Below are positions 24,722 to 33,214 of a DNA stretch of 49,281 nt, piece after piece. The notes beneath the pieces were generated by a model. The model made no database searches and had not been told where the DNA came from. It saw nothing but the letters and a program-made list of their open reading frames with translations. The stretch comes from an uncultured OCS116 cluster bacterium. GTDB lineage: Bacteria > Pseudomonadota > Alphaproteobacteria > Rhizobiales > TMED25. Where the stretch lies: positions 1 through 49,281 of the forward strand of contig CACPAS010000006.1 in the NCBI GenBank assembly GCA_902632055.1, in the 5' to 3' direction. The stretch's first letter is position 1. Each line of letters opens with the position of its first letter. Both the position numbers and the translations under genes were made by a program.

Positions 24722-26335
24722 ATGAAGATTTTTGAAAAAAGTATTCAAAAAACATTTGGCTACCTGCTAATGCATTCTGTTTTTCTGAAAGATGGCAGGA
24801 TACGTAAGGGTAAGATTATAGATCAAGATGATATTAGAATGATGGAAAAATCGAATATATCAAAGGTTTATGTTGGTGAGTTTGAAGAGGGTGATATCAG
24901 TGAGAATTCTGCATCAAGCTTGATTGCAAAAGCCATAGCAAAAAGTCAGTTTTCAATCTCGCCAACGCTTTCAGGTAAAACAAATATTACGTCAACTGCA
25001 GATGGCCTCATTGAAATCGATGAAGAGAAGGTAACAAAACTCAACAGTCTATCACCTAATATTGCTGTCTCAACTTTAAATAATCATGACGTTGTATATC
25101 GAGGTGATCATATTATTAGTATAAAAATAATTTCTTATGTTATTTCATCTTCGGATTTAAAAAAAATTATTAATTTTCTGAAGAAAAATAAAATTATTAA
25201 ATTAAAAAATTTTACATCAATGAGGTTTGGAGTGATTTATACAACCGCAAAAAACGAGAAGCGGTCACTGGTTGAAAAAACAAAAAAATCAATAAAATCA
25301 CGAATTAGTGATTATAACTCCACAATAATGCATGAAAGTGTTATTCCACATGATTATGGGAGTTTAAAAGCAAAAATAGAGCAGCTAATAGAAAGTAATA
25401 TTAACTGCATTCTATTGTTTCTTTCCACATCAATAACCGATGTGAATGATATTGTTCCGAGTGTAATAAATAATCTCGGAGGTGCGGTAAAGTCTTTTGG
25501 CATGCCAGTTGACCCGGGAAACTTGACGCTAAGTGGTAAGATTAATGAGGTAGATATTATTGCAGCTGCTGGGTCCGCGCGAAGTGATACACTTAATGGG
25601 CTTGATTGGCATCTAAATTGTATACATGCAAATATTGCAGTCACGCAAGCAATGGTAAACTCCCTAGGTGTTGGTGGTTTACTTAAAGATATAGATTTTG
25701 CTGTAAAGAGAAAAAGGGTTTCCAAAACTATTGACACAAAAAAATCAAATATTGCTGCCGTTGTGCTTTGCGCTGGCGAATCAAAAAGAATGGGTAGCAA
25801 AAATAAGTTACTTTTGAAAGTTGAGGGTAAGACACTCATAAAGAACTATATTGATAATATATCTAAATCGAACGTATCAGAGATAGTCATTGTGACGGGT
25901 CATCAGTCAAGTGAAATTGAAAAAGAGTTAGATGGCTATGATCTTAAATTTATCTATAATGAGAAATATAGAGAGGGCATGTCAACTTCCTTAAATACTG
26001 GGATAAATTCACTGTCAAAAAATATTAATGCTGCCATAATATGTTTGCCTGATATGCCCATGATTGGAATTTATGAAATAAATAAGTTGATTGAATATTA
26101 CAATCCTAAAATTGGGCATGAAATTTGTGTTGCAACTTATAATGACCAGAGGGGTAATCCTGTTTTGTGGGACAAGAAATATTTTAAAAAACTGATGCAA
26201 ATTACAGGTGATAAGGGGGGCAGGTATCTATTACCAAAATTTTTAGATAAATCTGTTGAAGTAAAACTAGGAGAAGCAGTCGCCTTTGATGTGGATAATG
26301 AGAGCAGCTATAAAATCATAAATACAAAAAAATAA
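24722..26335 (+). CDS. Molybdopterin-binding domain fused to MocA-type molybdenum cofactor cytidylyltransferase
   Basis: This is a 537-residue fusion. The N-terminal two thirds resemble the molybdopterin-binding MoeA/MogA fold (residues about 160-330, with PVDPGNLTLSG and AAAGSARSDTLNGLDW). The C-terminal 195 residues are a MobA/MocA-type nucleotidyltransferase: AAVVLCAGESKRMGSKNKLLL, the metal-binding CLPDMPMI, and the RGNPVLW segment. The LCAGESKRMG-K form points to MocA (CTP-dependent), fitting the cytosine dinucleotide cofactor used by CO-dehydrogenase/xanthine-dehydrogenase-family enzymes. It closes the Mo-hydroxylase gene set and converges on map. Confidence 0.88.
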   Translation: MKIFEKSIQKTFGYLLMHSVFLKDGRIRKGKIIDQDDIRMMEKSNISKVYVGEFEEGDISENSASSLIAKAIAKSQFSISPTLSGKTNITSTADGLIEIDEEKVTKLNSLSPNIAVSTLNNHDVVYRGDHIISIKIISYVISSSDLKKIINFLKKNKIIKLKNFTSMRFGVIYTTAKNEKRSLVEKTKKSIKSRISDYNSTIMHESVIPHDYGSLKAKIEQLIESNINCILLFLSTSITDVNDIVPSVINNLGGAVKSFGMPVDPGNLTLSGKINEVDIIAAAGSARSDTLNGLDWHLNCIHANIAVTQAMVNSLGVGGLLKDIDFAVKRKRVSKTIDTKKSNIAAVVLCAGESKRMGSKNKLLLKVEGKTLIKNYIDNISKSNVSEIVIVTGHQSSEIEKELDGYDLKFIYNEKYREGMSTSLNTGINSLSKNINAAIICLPDMPMIGIYEINKLIEYYNPKIGHEICVATYNDQRGNPVLWDKKYFKKLMQITGDKGGRYLLPKFLDKSVEVKLGEAVAFDVDNESSYKIINTKK

Positions 26336-26348
26336 AACTTAAAATCCT

Positions 26349-27143
26349 CTAACTAATCGTAAATATTTCACATCCATTTTTTGTGATGCCAACAGTATGC
26401 TCAAATTGTGCTGATAATTCTTTGTCTCTTGTTACAATTGTCCAACCATCTGATAAAAGTTTGATATCTTTTGACCCCGCATTAATCATTGGTTCGATTG
26501 TGAATATCATGCCTTCCTTTAATTCATACCCATGACCTTTCTTACCGAAGTGGAGAATGTTAGGATGATCATGAAATATTTTACCGATTCCATGCCCACA
26601 TAAATCTTCAACAACAGAAAATCTGTTTCTTTCAGCTATTTCCTGTATTCGCGCACCAATATCACCAGTATGGATCCCTGGTTTCAGTATCTTTATTGCT
26701 TCCATCAGGCACTCTTTTGTAATATCTAATAGGATTTCAGCTTTTCTTGATATTTTACCTACCTTATACATCCTACTAGTATCGCCATACCATCCGTCAT
26801 GGATTAGAGTAACATCAATATTTAATATATCGCCTTCTTTTAATTTTTTTTTGCTGGGTATACCGTGACAAATAACATTATTTAATGAGATACAAGAAGA
26901 TGCAGGATAACCCCTATAATAAAGTGTAGCTGGTACGCAATTATTTGATAATGCAAACTCGTAGATGAGTCTATCAAGGTATTCTGTAGTAGTTCCCTCT
27001 AAAATATAGGGCTCTATAAAATCCAAACATTTTGATGCAAGCTTTCCCGATTTCTTCATGCAGTTAAAGCTCGCCTCATCATGTAACTTAATTAATCCAA
27101 TATTTTTATTTGGTGCTAGATTTGCTTTAATATAACTATGCAT
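26349..27143 (-). CDS. map: Methionine aminopeptidase, type I
   Basis: Map removes the initiator methionine from nascent proteins. The 264-residue pita-bread-fold enzyme has the five metal ligands in order: Asp in LNIDVTLI, Asp in GWYGDTSRMY, His in CGHGIG, Glu in FTIEPM and Glu in QFEHTVG. The N-terminal extension of about 25 residues before SFNCMKKSGKLA is modest. It is transcribed away from the cinA-like gene, with promoters in the 107-base AT-rich gap. Confidence 0.97.
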   Translation of the reverse strand: MHSYIKANLAPNKNIGLIKLHDEASFNCMKKSGKLASKCLDFIEPYILEGTTTEYLDRLIYEFALSNNCVPATLYYRGYPASSCISLNNVICHGIPSKKKLKEGDILNIDVTLIHDGWYGDTSRMYKVGKISRKAEILLDITKECLMEAIKILKPGIHTGDIGARIQEIAERNRFSVVEDLCGHGIGKIFHDHPNILHFGKKGHGYELKEGMIFTIEPMINAGSKDIKLLSDGWTIVTRDKELSAQFEHTVGITKNGCEIFTIS

Positions 27144-27250
27144 TCACTTTTTCTAATGTTTCAGTAACCTTCTATACTAAAAAATATTTTTATTATACTC
27201 AATATAATATATAAACAATGTAATAATAATTTGCACCTAATGGTATTGAT

Positions 27251-27997
27251 ATGAAAGATATAACAGCTGCAATTTTAGTGATCGGTGATGAGATCTTATC
27301 TGGCAGAACCAAAGATAAAAATATTGGCTACATAGCTGAATGCTTTTCAAATATTGGTGTATATTGCAAAGAGGTCAGGATTGTTCCTGATGAGGAAGAT
27401 AAAATTATTGGTGCATTAAATGAGCTTAGAAACGAGTACACTTATGTTATGACAACTGGAGGCATCGGTCCAACTCATGATGATATCACGGCAGATTGTG
27501 TAGCAAAAGCATTTGGTACAGGAATATCAGAAAATGAAGATGCCATTAATATGTTACTTGAGAGAATACCCCTTGAGGATTTGAATGAATCAAGGCGAAG
27601 AATGGCTCGAATACCACACGGCGCAAGATTGATTGAGAACAATGTATCAAAGGCGCCTGGCTTTCAAATAGAGAATGTGTTTGTAATGGCCGGCGTTCCA
27701 GCCGTAATGCAGGCTATGTTGGATGTTGTCATGTCAAGAATTGATAAAGGTCAGAAGTTATTTACCTGCAATATCTCTACTGATATTAAGGAGGGTGATA
27801 TTGCAGATATACTCCGAGAGATACAAAAAAATAATCCAAATGTCATGATTGGATCATACCCATACTATACTGATGGAGGCTACGGTGCGAATATTGTGTG
27901 CAGAGCTAAGAATCTTGATGAACTGAAAAATATAGCCATTATAATAGAGGGTAATTTATCAGCTATTGGGAATGTAGAAGTTGGAGATTTTGAATAG
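27251..27997 (+). CDS. CinA-like molybdopterin-binding-fold protein (N-terminal domain only)
   Basis: This 248-residue protein carries the COG1058 domain of competence/damage-inducible protein CinA: AILVIGDEILSGRTKDKNIGYIAE at the start, TTGGIGPTHDDIT, and the KAPGFQIENVFVMAGVPAVM region. The C-terminal nicotinamide-nucleotide deamidase domain of full CinA is absent. In other bacteria the CinA N-domain is an ADP-ribose pyrophosphatase linked to NAD recycling; whether this short form does the same is unknown. One base separates its stop from the gpt start. Confidence 0.9.
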   Translation: MKDITAAILVIGDEILSGRTKDKNIGYIAECFSNIGVYCKEVRIVPDEEDKIIGALNELRNEYTYVMTTGGIGPTHDDITADCVAKAFGTGISENEDAINMLLERIPLEDLNESRRRMARIPHGARLIENNVSKAPGFQIENVFVMAGVPAVMQAMLDVVMSRIDKGQKLFTCNISTDIKEGDIADILREIQKNNPNVMIGSYPYYTDGGYGANIVCRAKNLDELKNIAIIIEGNLSAIGNVEVGDFE

Positions 27998-27998
27998 G

Positions 27999-28505
27999 AT
28001 GGATAGCAAAACGAGCTCAAAGTTATTTCCTGTATCATGGGATCAATTCCATCGGGACTCAAAAGCCCTTGCTTGGCGTCTTGCGGATAAAGGTGACTGG
28101 TCAGCTATAATTGCTGTCACGCGTGGAGGACTTGTGCCATCAGCAATCGTTGCCAGAGAATTAAATGTAAGAATAATAGAAACAATATGTGTAACATCTT
28201 ATAATCCCGAACACCAAAGAGGTGATATTGAAGTACTAAAAAAAATTAGCGATAATTTGCTCTCAGACCCCAAATTTAAGCCAGATACAATATTATGTAT
28301 TGATGATCTCGTTGATACAGGTTCAACAATGGCAGTTGTCAAGGATATGATCCCAAATGCACATATAGCAACTGTTTATGCTAAACCCGAAGGTTTGTAT
28401 AATGTGGATACATTTATCACCGAGGTTAGTCAGGATACATGGATTTATTTTCCATGGGATACTGAATTACAATTTGCACCACCTATAAATCCAAGCGGTG
28501 TTTAA
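27999..28505 (+). CDS. gpt: Xanthine-guanine phosphoribosyltransferase
   Basis: Gpt salvages guanine and xanthine to GMP and XMP using PRPP. The 168-residue protein has the PRPP-binding loop LCIDDLVDTGSTM, an upstream loop VTRGGLVPSAIVARELN, and the base-contact region near WIYFPWDTE. ATG 27999 is chosen; the frame extends to a TTG inside the upstream gene. It is followed by tRNA-Leu 22 bases later. Confidence 0.95.
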   Translation: MDSKTSSKLFPVSWDQFHRDSKALAWRLADKGDWSAIIAVTRGGLVPSAIVARELNVRIIETICVTSYNPEHQRGDIEVLKKISDNLLSDPKFKPDTILCIDDLVDTGSTMAVVKDMIPNAHIATVYAKPEGLYNVDTFITEVSQDTWIYFPWDTELQFAPPINPSGV

Positions 28506-28527
28506 TTATGATCTATTTAATTTATGA

Positions 28528-28614
28528 GCGGACGTGGTGGAATAGGTAGACACAAGAGACTTAAAATCTCTCGGAGGTTACTCCGTGCCGGTTCGAGTCC
28601 GGCCGTCCGCACCA
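28528..28614 (+). tRNA. tRNA-Leu (anticodon TAA), CCA encoded
   Basis: A class II tRNA whose acceptor arms GCGGACG (28528-28534) and CGTCCGC (28604-28610) pair fully, followed by discriminator A and an encoded CCA. The anticodon arm is AGAGA-CTTAAAA-TCTCT with TAA at 28562-28564. A long variable arm (CGGAGGTTACTCCG) and TPsiC loop GTTCGAGTC are present. It reads UUA, a common codon in this AT-rich genome. It ends 3 bases before the stop of a convergent gene. Confidence 0.98.
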
Positions 28615-28617
28615 GTT

Positions 28618-29730
28618 TCAAACTTTGTAACCATATAGCCATTTCAAACTATCTAATTGTTTACGGCTATTTGTTTTTTCTAAGAAAAAATCTCTAGCTA
28701 TTGAAACAATGGGTGACGCGTGGAATATTTTACGGTTGAGACTTGAACTTCTGATTACCCTATTAATTCTTTTTTGCCTTTTACTCATTAAAAGGTGGAC
28801 AGATTTGGTAGTAATCTCTCCCCCTATTGATTTTCCTAGTGTGTAGCCATCCTCAAGCGCCATTGATGCGCCTTGGGCAAGATGAGGTTTTATTGAATGT
28901 GCTGCATCACCAATTGCAAATATCGGCCTTGAAATATCAAAATTTAATGTGATTTTTGAGTCATATAGGCTCCAAGATTCCCATTCTAGCGCACTCAAGA
29001 AAGCCGTAATATTTTCGATATTTTGGTTGCTATTTGGGATGATCGTATCTTGATTATTTTTAGTTATCATTACAATATTTATTAAATCTTCAAAATATGG
29101 GTAGACAACAACATGCATTCCATTACCTAGAAATAAGTATACAGTATCCTCATTAATTTTTAGGGGGAATTCAGAGTGCTTTACCGCAGACCTGTAAGTT
29201 GTAAAATCATTTTTTATAGGACTACATGATATTCTATCGAATATTGGACTGCCCGAATTCCCATTTGCAATTATTAATTTTTTGCAAGTATCAGTAGACT
29301 TATTTTGTTTTGTTATTTTAACTTTATTGCCAAGGTCTTCAACTTTTTTTATTTTTGAGTCTTGCTTTATCTTTGTATTGCATGAAATTACACTCGATAA
29401 TAGCTCCTTATGGAGTATATTTCTGCTTACCGTATAATAATTAGTAAGATTATTTTTAGTCACAAATTCGTTTACCGGTAGAGTGATTAGTTTTTTTAAC
29501 TTTTCTATGGAGTATATCTCAATGCTGTTTATAACTTTCATGTTAGGGTCTAATTTATTCAGGATACCCATTTTCTGAAGTACATGGCTTGCGTTTGGCG
29601 ATAATTGAATACCGTAGTTGTTAGCTGTCCGCGTATCACCGCTCTCGAAAATTTCATTATCAATACCAAAACTTGATAGTGTATAACTGCATGCCAAACC
29701 GGCAATACCAGAACCAATAATACTATACAT
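28618..29730 (-). CDS. FAD-dependent monooxygenase (UbiH/salicylate-hydroxylase type)
   Basis: This 370-residue class A flavoprotein hydroxylase has GSGIAGLACSY at the N-terminus for the FAD ADP moiety and the C-terminal GDAAHSIKPHLAQGASMALEDG, which binds FAD ribityl. The closest overall pattern is salicylate/3-hydroxybenzoate-type hydroxylases. The substrate is unknown. The DG motif between these is not clear, and a membrane anchor is not apparent. It follows the zinc-finger gene by 16 bases on the same strand. Confidence 0.85.
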   Translation of the reverse strand: MYSIIGSGIAGLACSYTLSSFGIDNEIFESGDTRTANNYGIQLSPNASHVLQKMGILNKLDPNMKVINSIEIYSIEKLKKLITLPVNEFVTKNNLTNYYTVSRNILHKELLSSVISCNTKIKQDSKIKKVEDLGNKVKITKQNKSTDTCKKLIIANGNSGSPIFDRISCSPIKNDFTTYRSAVKHSEFPLKINEDTVYLFLGNGMHVVVYPYFEDLINIVMITKNNQDTIIPNSNQNIENITAFLSALEWESWSLYDSKITLNFDISRPIFAIGDAAHSIKPHLAQGASMALEDGYTLGKSIGGEITTKSVHLLMSKRQKRINRVIRSSSLNRKIFHASPIVSIARDFFLEKTNSRKQLDSLKWLYGYKV

Positions 29731-29746
29731 TTCTTTACTTCATTAA

Positions 29747-29980
29747 TTATTCAACTATACAATTTGGAGGAATAGTCTGATGTTTATCTAAATGGCCGTT
29801 GTACTTGTAGAGTGTTGAGCAGTATGGACATACTATGCTATCCTTTTTACCCATATCGAGATATATATGTGGATGATCATGGGGGCTATTTGCCCCTATA
29901 CACTTAAATTTCTTTACGGGAATTTCAATCTCATGATATCCTTCAGTATTTTGGTAGTGGGGTGTTTGTGTATCTGCCAT
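29747..29980 (-). CDS. Zinc-finger (CHCC) protein, NDUFS6-like
   Basis: This 77-residue protein has the zf-CHCC pattern: C in KFKCIGANSP, H in DHPHIYLDMG, and CPYC followed by STLYKYNG. This is the alphaproteobacterial relative of mitochondrial complex I subunit NDUFS6 (13 kDa); in bacteria it is usually a free small protein. AGGAG lies six bases before ATG 29980, which decides the start over an ATG six bases further upstream that directly abuts the site. It shares a strand with the flavin monooxygenase. Confidence 0.92.
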   Translation of the reverse strand: MADTQTPHYQNTEGYHEIEIPVKKFKCIGANSPHDHPHIYLDMGKKDSIVCPYCSTLYKYNGHLDKHQTIPPNCIVE

Positions 29981-30143
29981 AACCATCTCCTGTAATAATT
30001 TATTTATTTAACATTTAATAGATATAATAAATTAAGATTGAACTAATTTGATTTAATATATAATTAACTATATATTTAAATAAAAATAATAAAATATACA
30101 TAATTATTTTGCAATCATGTAACTCAATATAGTGAGATATTAA

Positions 30144-30974
30144 ATGCCTCAAAACAACAGTGCTGATTTGAAATCACAAAAGCTTGAGGGTGTTGACCCA
30201 ATATGGCACAAAATCAGGGAAGAAGCAAAAGAGGCATCCACCCAAGATCGGCAAATTTCAAGTTACATGTACGCACAAGTACTTTCACAAAAGACGCTTG
30301 AAAAAGTATTGTCTGTAAATTTATCAAAACATATGGAAACAATCCATGTTGAAGACCGAATTATCGAAGATCTATTTGATGAGTTTTATTCTACCGACAA
30401 ACGAATCCAGCAAACGATAAGGGCGGATATATCTGCTGTATATGATCGAGATCCAGCATGCCACCGATACATTGAACCAATTTTATATTTTAAAGGATTC
30501 CAAGCACTTCAGGTTCACAGGTTGGCAAACTGGCTTTGGGTCGATGGAAGGAGAGAATTTGCATATTATTTACAGAGTGTATCATCTAGAAAATATTCTG
30601 TTGATATACATCCGGCAGCAAAGTTTGGGAAAGGAATCTTTATTGATCATGCGACAGGTATCGTAATTGGTGAGACTGCGGTTATTAATGATAACGTTTC
30701 TATGCTGCATGATGTGACACTTGGTGGTACGGGAAAGAAATCTGGTGATAGACATCCTAAAGTTAAAAGTGGAGTATTAATTGGAGCGGGTGCAAAAATT
30801 CTTGGTAATATTAATATCGGTGTTTCAGCTAGAATAGCCGCGGGAAGTGTTGTACTAAATGACGTACCAGATGGGGTGACGGTAGCTGGGGTACCCGCCA
30901 GAGTAATTGGTGGGAACGATAAGGAATATCCATCGCAACATATGGATCATTTACTTCCGTCAACTGAAAAATAA
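30144..30974 (+). CDS. cysE: Serine O-acetyltransferase
   Basis: CysE makes O-acetylserine from serine and acetyl-CoA, the entry to cysteine synthesis. The 276-residue protein has the SATase N-domain (DPACHRYIEPILYFKGFQAL), then left-handed beta-helix hexapeptide repeats, with catalytic His in IFIDHATGIVIGE and MLHDVTLGGTG, and the DRHPK motif. It is followed 12 bases later by a DUF3126 gene, the usual alphaproteobacterial pairing. Confidence 0.97.
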   Translation: MPQNNSADLKSQKLEGVDPIWHKIREEAKEASTQDRQISSYMYAQVLSQKTLEKVLSVNLSKHMETIHVEDRIIEDLFDEFYSTDKRIQQTIRADISAVYDRDPACHRYIEPILYFKGFQALQVHRLANWLWVDGRREFAYYLQSVSSRKYSVDIHPAAKFGKGIFIDHATGIVIGETAVINDNVSMLHDVTLGGTGKKSGDRHPKVKSGVLIGAGAKILGNINIGVSARIAAGSVVLNDVPDGVTVAGVPARVIGGNDKEYPSQHMDHLLPSTEK

Positions 30975-30986
30975 AAAGAGTTCTTA

Positions 30987-31193
30987 ATGCAAAAAAAAGA
31001 AAGAGAACATTTACAGCACTACCTGCGGGATAAATTTAAGTCAGATGTTATACGTGTTGTGGGACGTCCAAAGAAGGACGACTCGATGGAAGTTTACGTC
31101 GGTGATGAGTTTATGGGTATTATCTTCAGAGATGACGATGAGGGCGAGGTCTCTTATTCGTTCAATATGGCAATTTTGGATATTGATTTATAA
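30987..31193 (+). CDS. DUF3126 family protein
   Basis: This 68-residue hypothetical protein has acidic character with the conserved YVGDEFMGIIFRDDDEGEVSY. Proteins of this family are nearly always encoded after cysE in alphaproteobacteria; no function is established. It shares a transcript with cysE and its last 6 bases overlap hisI on the opposite strand. Confidence 0.92.
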   Translation: MQKKEREHLQHYLRDKFKSDVIRVVGRPKKDDSMEVYVGDEFMGIIFRDDDEGEVSYSFNMAILDIDL

Positions 31194-31670
31194 TTTAGTC
31201 GGGTTTTCTTGCCCTGCATATATAACTTCAGGATCAAATAGCTTCTCATCTTCCTCAAATTTAAGTACTACTCTATTTTTACCATCATGATTGATAGAGC
31301 GATAGAAGCATGATCTATATCCAACATGGCAACTTGCCCCTATCCCTTCAACGTCAACAATTAGCCAGATTGAGTCCTGATCGTCATCTATCCGTATGCT
31401 GCGGACTTTTTGTATCAGCCCAGAGGTTTTACCTTTGTGCCATATCGATTTGCGTGATCGACTCCAGTAGTATGCTTCCATATTATGTATTGTTAGTGAA
31501 AGAGCTTCTCTATTCATGTACCCATGCATGAGGACTTCACCTGATTTACTATCAGTTGTAATGACTGGGATAAGGCCATTTTCATCGAATTTTGGAGCTA
31601 ATCTAGTGCCTTCTTCAACCTCAAAGACACTCTCTCTCTGCGCGAGTGGAATATCAAACTTGTCTTTCAT
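31188..31670 (-). CDS. hisI: Phosphoribosyl-AMP cyclohydrolase
   Basis: HisI hydrolyses the adenine ring of PRAMP in histidine synthesis. The 160-residue monofunctional form has MHGYMNREALSLT, the substrate motif YYWSRSRKSIWHKGKTSG and the zinc-site cysteines in GIGASCHVGYRSCFYR. A HisE domain is absent. It lies 4 bases after folE, and the pair is transcribed together; both act on purine-type rings, but the pairing may be coincidental. Confidence 0.97.
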   Translation of the reverse strand: MKDKFDIPLAQRESVFEVEEGTRLAPKFDENGLIPVITTDSKSGEVLMHGYMNREALSLTIHNMEAYYWSRSRKSIWHKGKTSGLIQKVRSIRIDDDQDSIWLIVDVEGIGASCHVGYRSCFYRSINHDGKNRVVLKFEEDEKLFDPEVIYAGQENPTKL

Positions 31671-31674
31671 TAAG

Positions 31675-32283
31675 CTAGTTATTTGTAAGTTTCATGAAGC
31701 GATCCCTTAGTGCTTCATTTGTCTCAAATTCACCTGTAAATCTTGTTGTAATTGTTGATACTTGGTCTTTTTTCACACCCCTGAGTGACATACACATATG
31801 TTCTGCGTCTAAAATTATCGCAACTCCCCTAGGGTTTAGTGACTGGCTGAGAGCGTTTGCTATTTCTGCCGTCATAGTTTCTTGAGTTTGAAGTCGTTGC
31901 GCATAGATATCAACAAGTCTTGCAATCTTCGAAATTCCAACAACTCGGTTTGAGGGTAAGTATGCAACGTGAGCTTTCCCAATGAATGGGATCATGTGAT
32001 GTTCGCAAAATGAATTAAATTGTATATCCTTTAGTAATACAAGATCATCATAGCCCCCGACTTCACTAAATGTCTTCGATAAAACGTCTACACCATTTTC
32101 ATTGTACCCCTTAAAAAACTCTTTGTATGCATCAATGAACCTTCTCGGGGTTTCGAGCAAACCTTCTCTATCTGGATCTTCACCGATCCAGGCTAATATT
32201 GTTCTTACAGCATCTTCCGCTTCTTCTCTAGAGGGTATGGAGGGGGCCCTCTTAATATTGGTAATTTTTGAATTTTTATCCAT
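31675..32283 (-). CDS. folE: GTP cyclohydrolase I
   Basis: FolE opens the GTP ring to 7,8-dihydroneopterin triphosphate, the first step toward folate. The 202-residue protein has the zinc ligands in FCEHHMIPF and HMCMSLRG and the active-site stretch [22 protein letters not shown]. It is the first gene of a two-gene leftward operon with hisI, and is divergent from the scaffold-like gene. Confidence 0.98.
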   Translation of the reverse strand: MDKNSKITNIKRAPSIPSREEAEDAVRTILAWIGEDPDREGLLETPRRFIDAYKEFFKGYNENGVDVLSKTFSEVGGYDDLVLLKDIQFNSFCEHHMIPFIGKAHVAYLPSNRVVGISKIARLVDIYAQRLQTQETMTAEIANALSQSLNPRGVAIILDAEHMCMSLRGVKKDQVSTITTRFTGEFETNEALRDRFMKLTNN

Positions 32284-32423
32284 TACAGGTTGCTCCAGAT
32301 ATGTTTGATGATAATTGTTAATATATAAAAGTTGAATATATGTTAAAATCTATTATTTATCAATATAAGTATGATATATTTTAAATACAATTATTTCATC
32401 TAAAGTTGATAGTGAAATCCAAA

Positions 32424-32846
32424 ATGTTAGACGACGTTTACAATAATAAAATAATCGAATTAGCCGCAAATATCTCCCACATAGGACGACTTGAAAACCC
32501 AAGTAAATCCGTGACGAAGGTAAGCAGACTTTGTGGTTCGAAGGTTACCGTAGATATTCTTCTGTCTAATAACATTGTGATAGATTTTGCACATGAAGTG
32601 AAGGCTTGTGCACTGGGCCAAGCATCATCATCAATTATGGCAAAGAATATAATTGGTTCATCCATCGAAGAGTTAGCAATTGTCTCGAAGCAGATGAGTA
32701 AAATGTTGAGAGAGAATGGCCCAGCTCCAAAAGGCAAATGGGCAGAACTTGGATATTTAGAACCTGTTAAGGACTACAAATCTAGACATTCATCAACAAT
32801 GCTTACCTTTGAAGCTGTATGTGAAGCTATTCAAAACGATGATTAG
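32424..32846 (+). CDS. IscU/NifU-N-like iron-sulfur scaffold family protein
   Basis: This 140-residue protein belongs to the IscU-like fold: SRLCGSKVTVDIL (C37) and HEVKACALGQASSS (C62). The third scaffold cysteine of IscU is a serine here (RHSST, S123) after a kept histidine, and the Asp normally after the first CG is Ser39, so it may not assemble clusters like true IscU. This subfamily, common beside yidD in alphaproteobacteria, has no settled function. ATG 32424 is preferred to the upstream TTG at 32406. Confidence 0.85.
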   Translation: MLDDVYNNKIIELAANISHIGRLENPSKSVTKVSRLCGSKVTVDILLSNNIVIDFAHEVKACALGQASSSIMAKNIIGSSIEELAIVSKQMSKMLRENGPAPKGKWAELGYLEPVKDYKSRHSSTMLTFEAVCEAIQNDD

Positions 32847-32858
32847 TCAAGATCTAGC

Positions 32859-33146
32859 ATGTTTAAGGCCCTAGTCAACTTACCGTTTATATTCTTAATT
32901 AAAGTGTATCAATATACTCTATCCTACTTTCTAGGAAATAGATGCAGATATCTGCCAAGTTGTTCAAATTATGCACTTGAGGCTATTAAAAAATTTGGTA
33001 TTTGGTCTGGCGGCTGGTTATTTCTATATCGGTTTTTAAGATGCCATCCACTCTCAGGTCATGGCTATGACCCTGTTCCAAGCGAACTACCAAAAAATTG
33101 TGTTTGGTATAAGCCATGGACTTATAAAATAAAAAAAAATAATTGA
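32859..33146 (+). CDS. yidD: Membrane protein insertion efficiency factor YidD
   Basis: This 95-residue YidD-family protein is thought to aid YidC-dependent membrane insertion. The signature is LGNRCRYLPSCSNYALEAI with further RFLRCHPLSGHGYDPVP. Amphipathic helices near the N-terminus would sit at the inner membrane. It starts 12 bases after the scaffold-like gene and 68 bases precede thrS. Confidence 0.97.
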   Translation: MFKALVNLPFIFLIKVYQYTLSYFLGNRCRYLPSCSNYALEAIKKFGIWSGGWLFLYRFLRCHPLSGHGYDPVPSELPKNCVWYKPWTYKIKKNN

Positions 33147-33214
33147 TTATATGCATAATAATCATTAATAATATTGGTACTTACCTGATTTGTTAACAGA
33201 GATTGAGTATAAAA

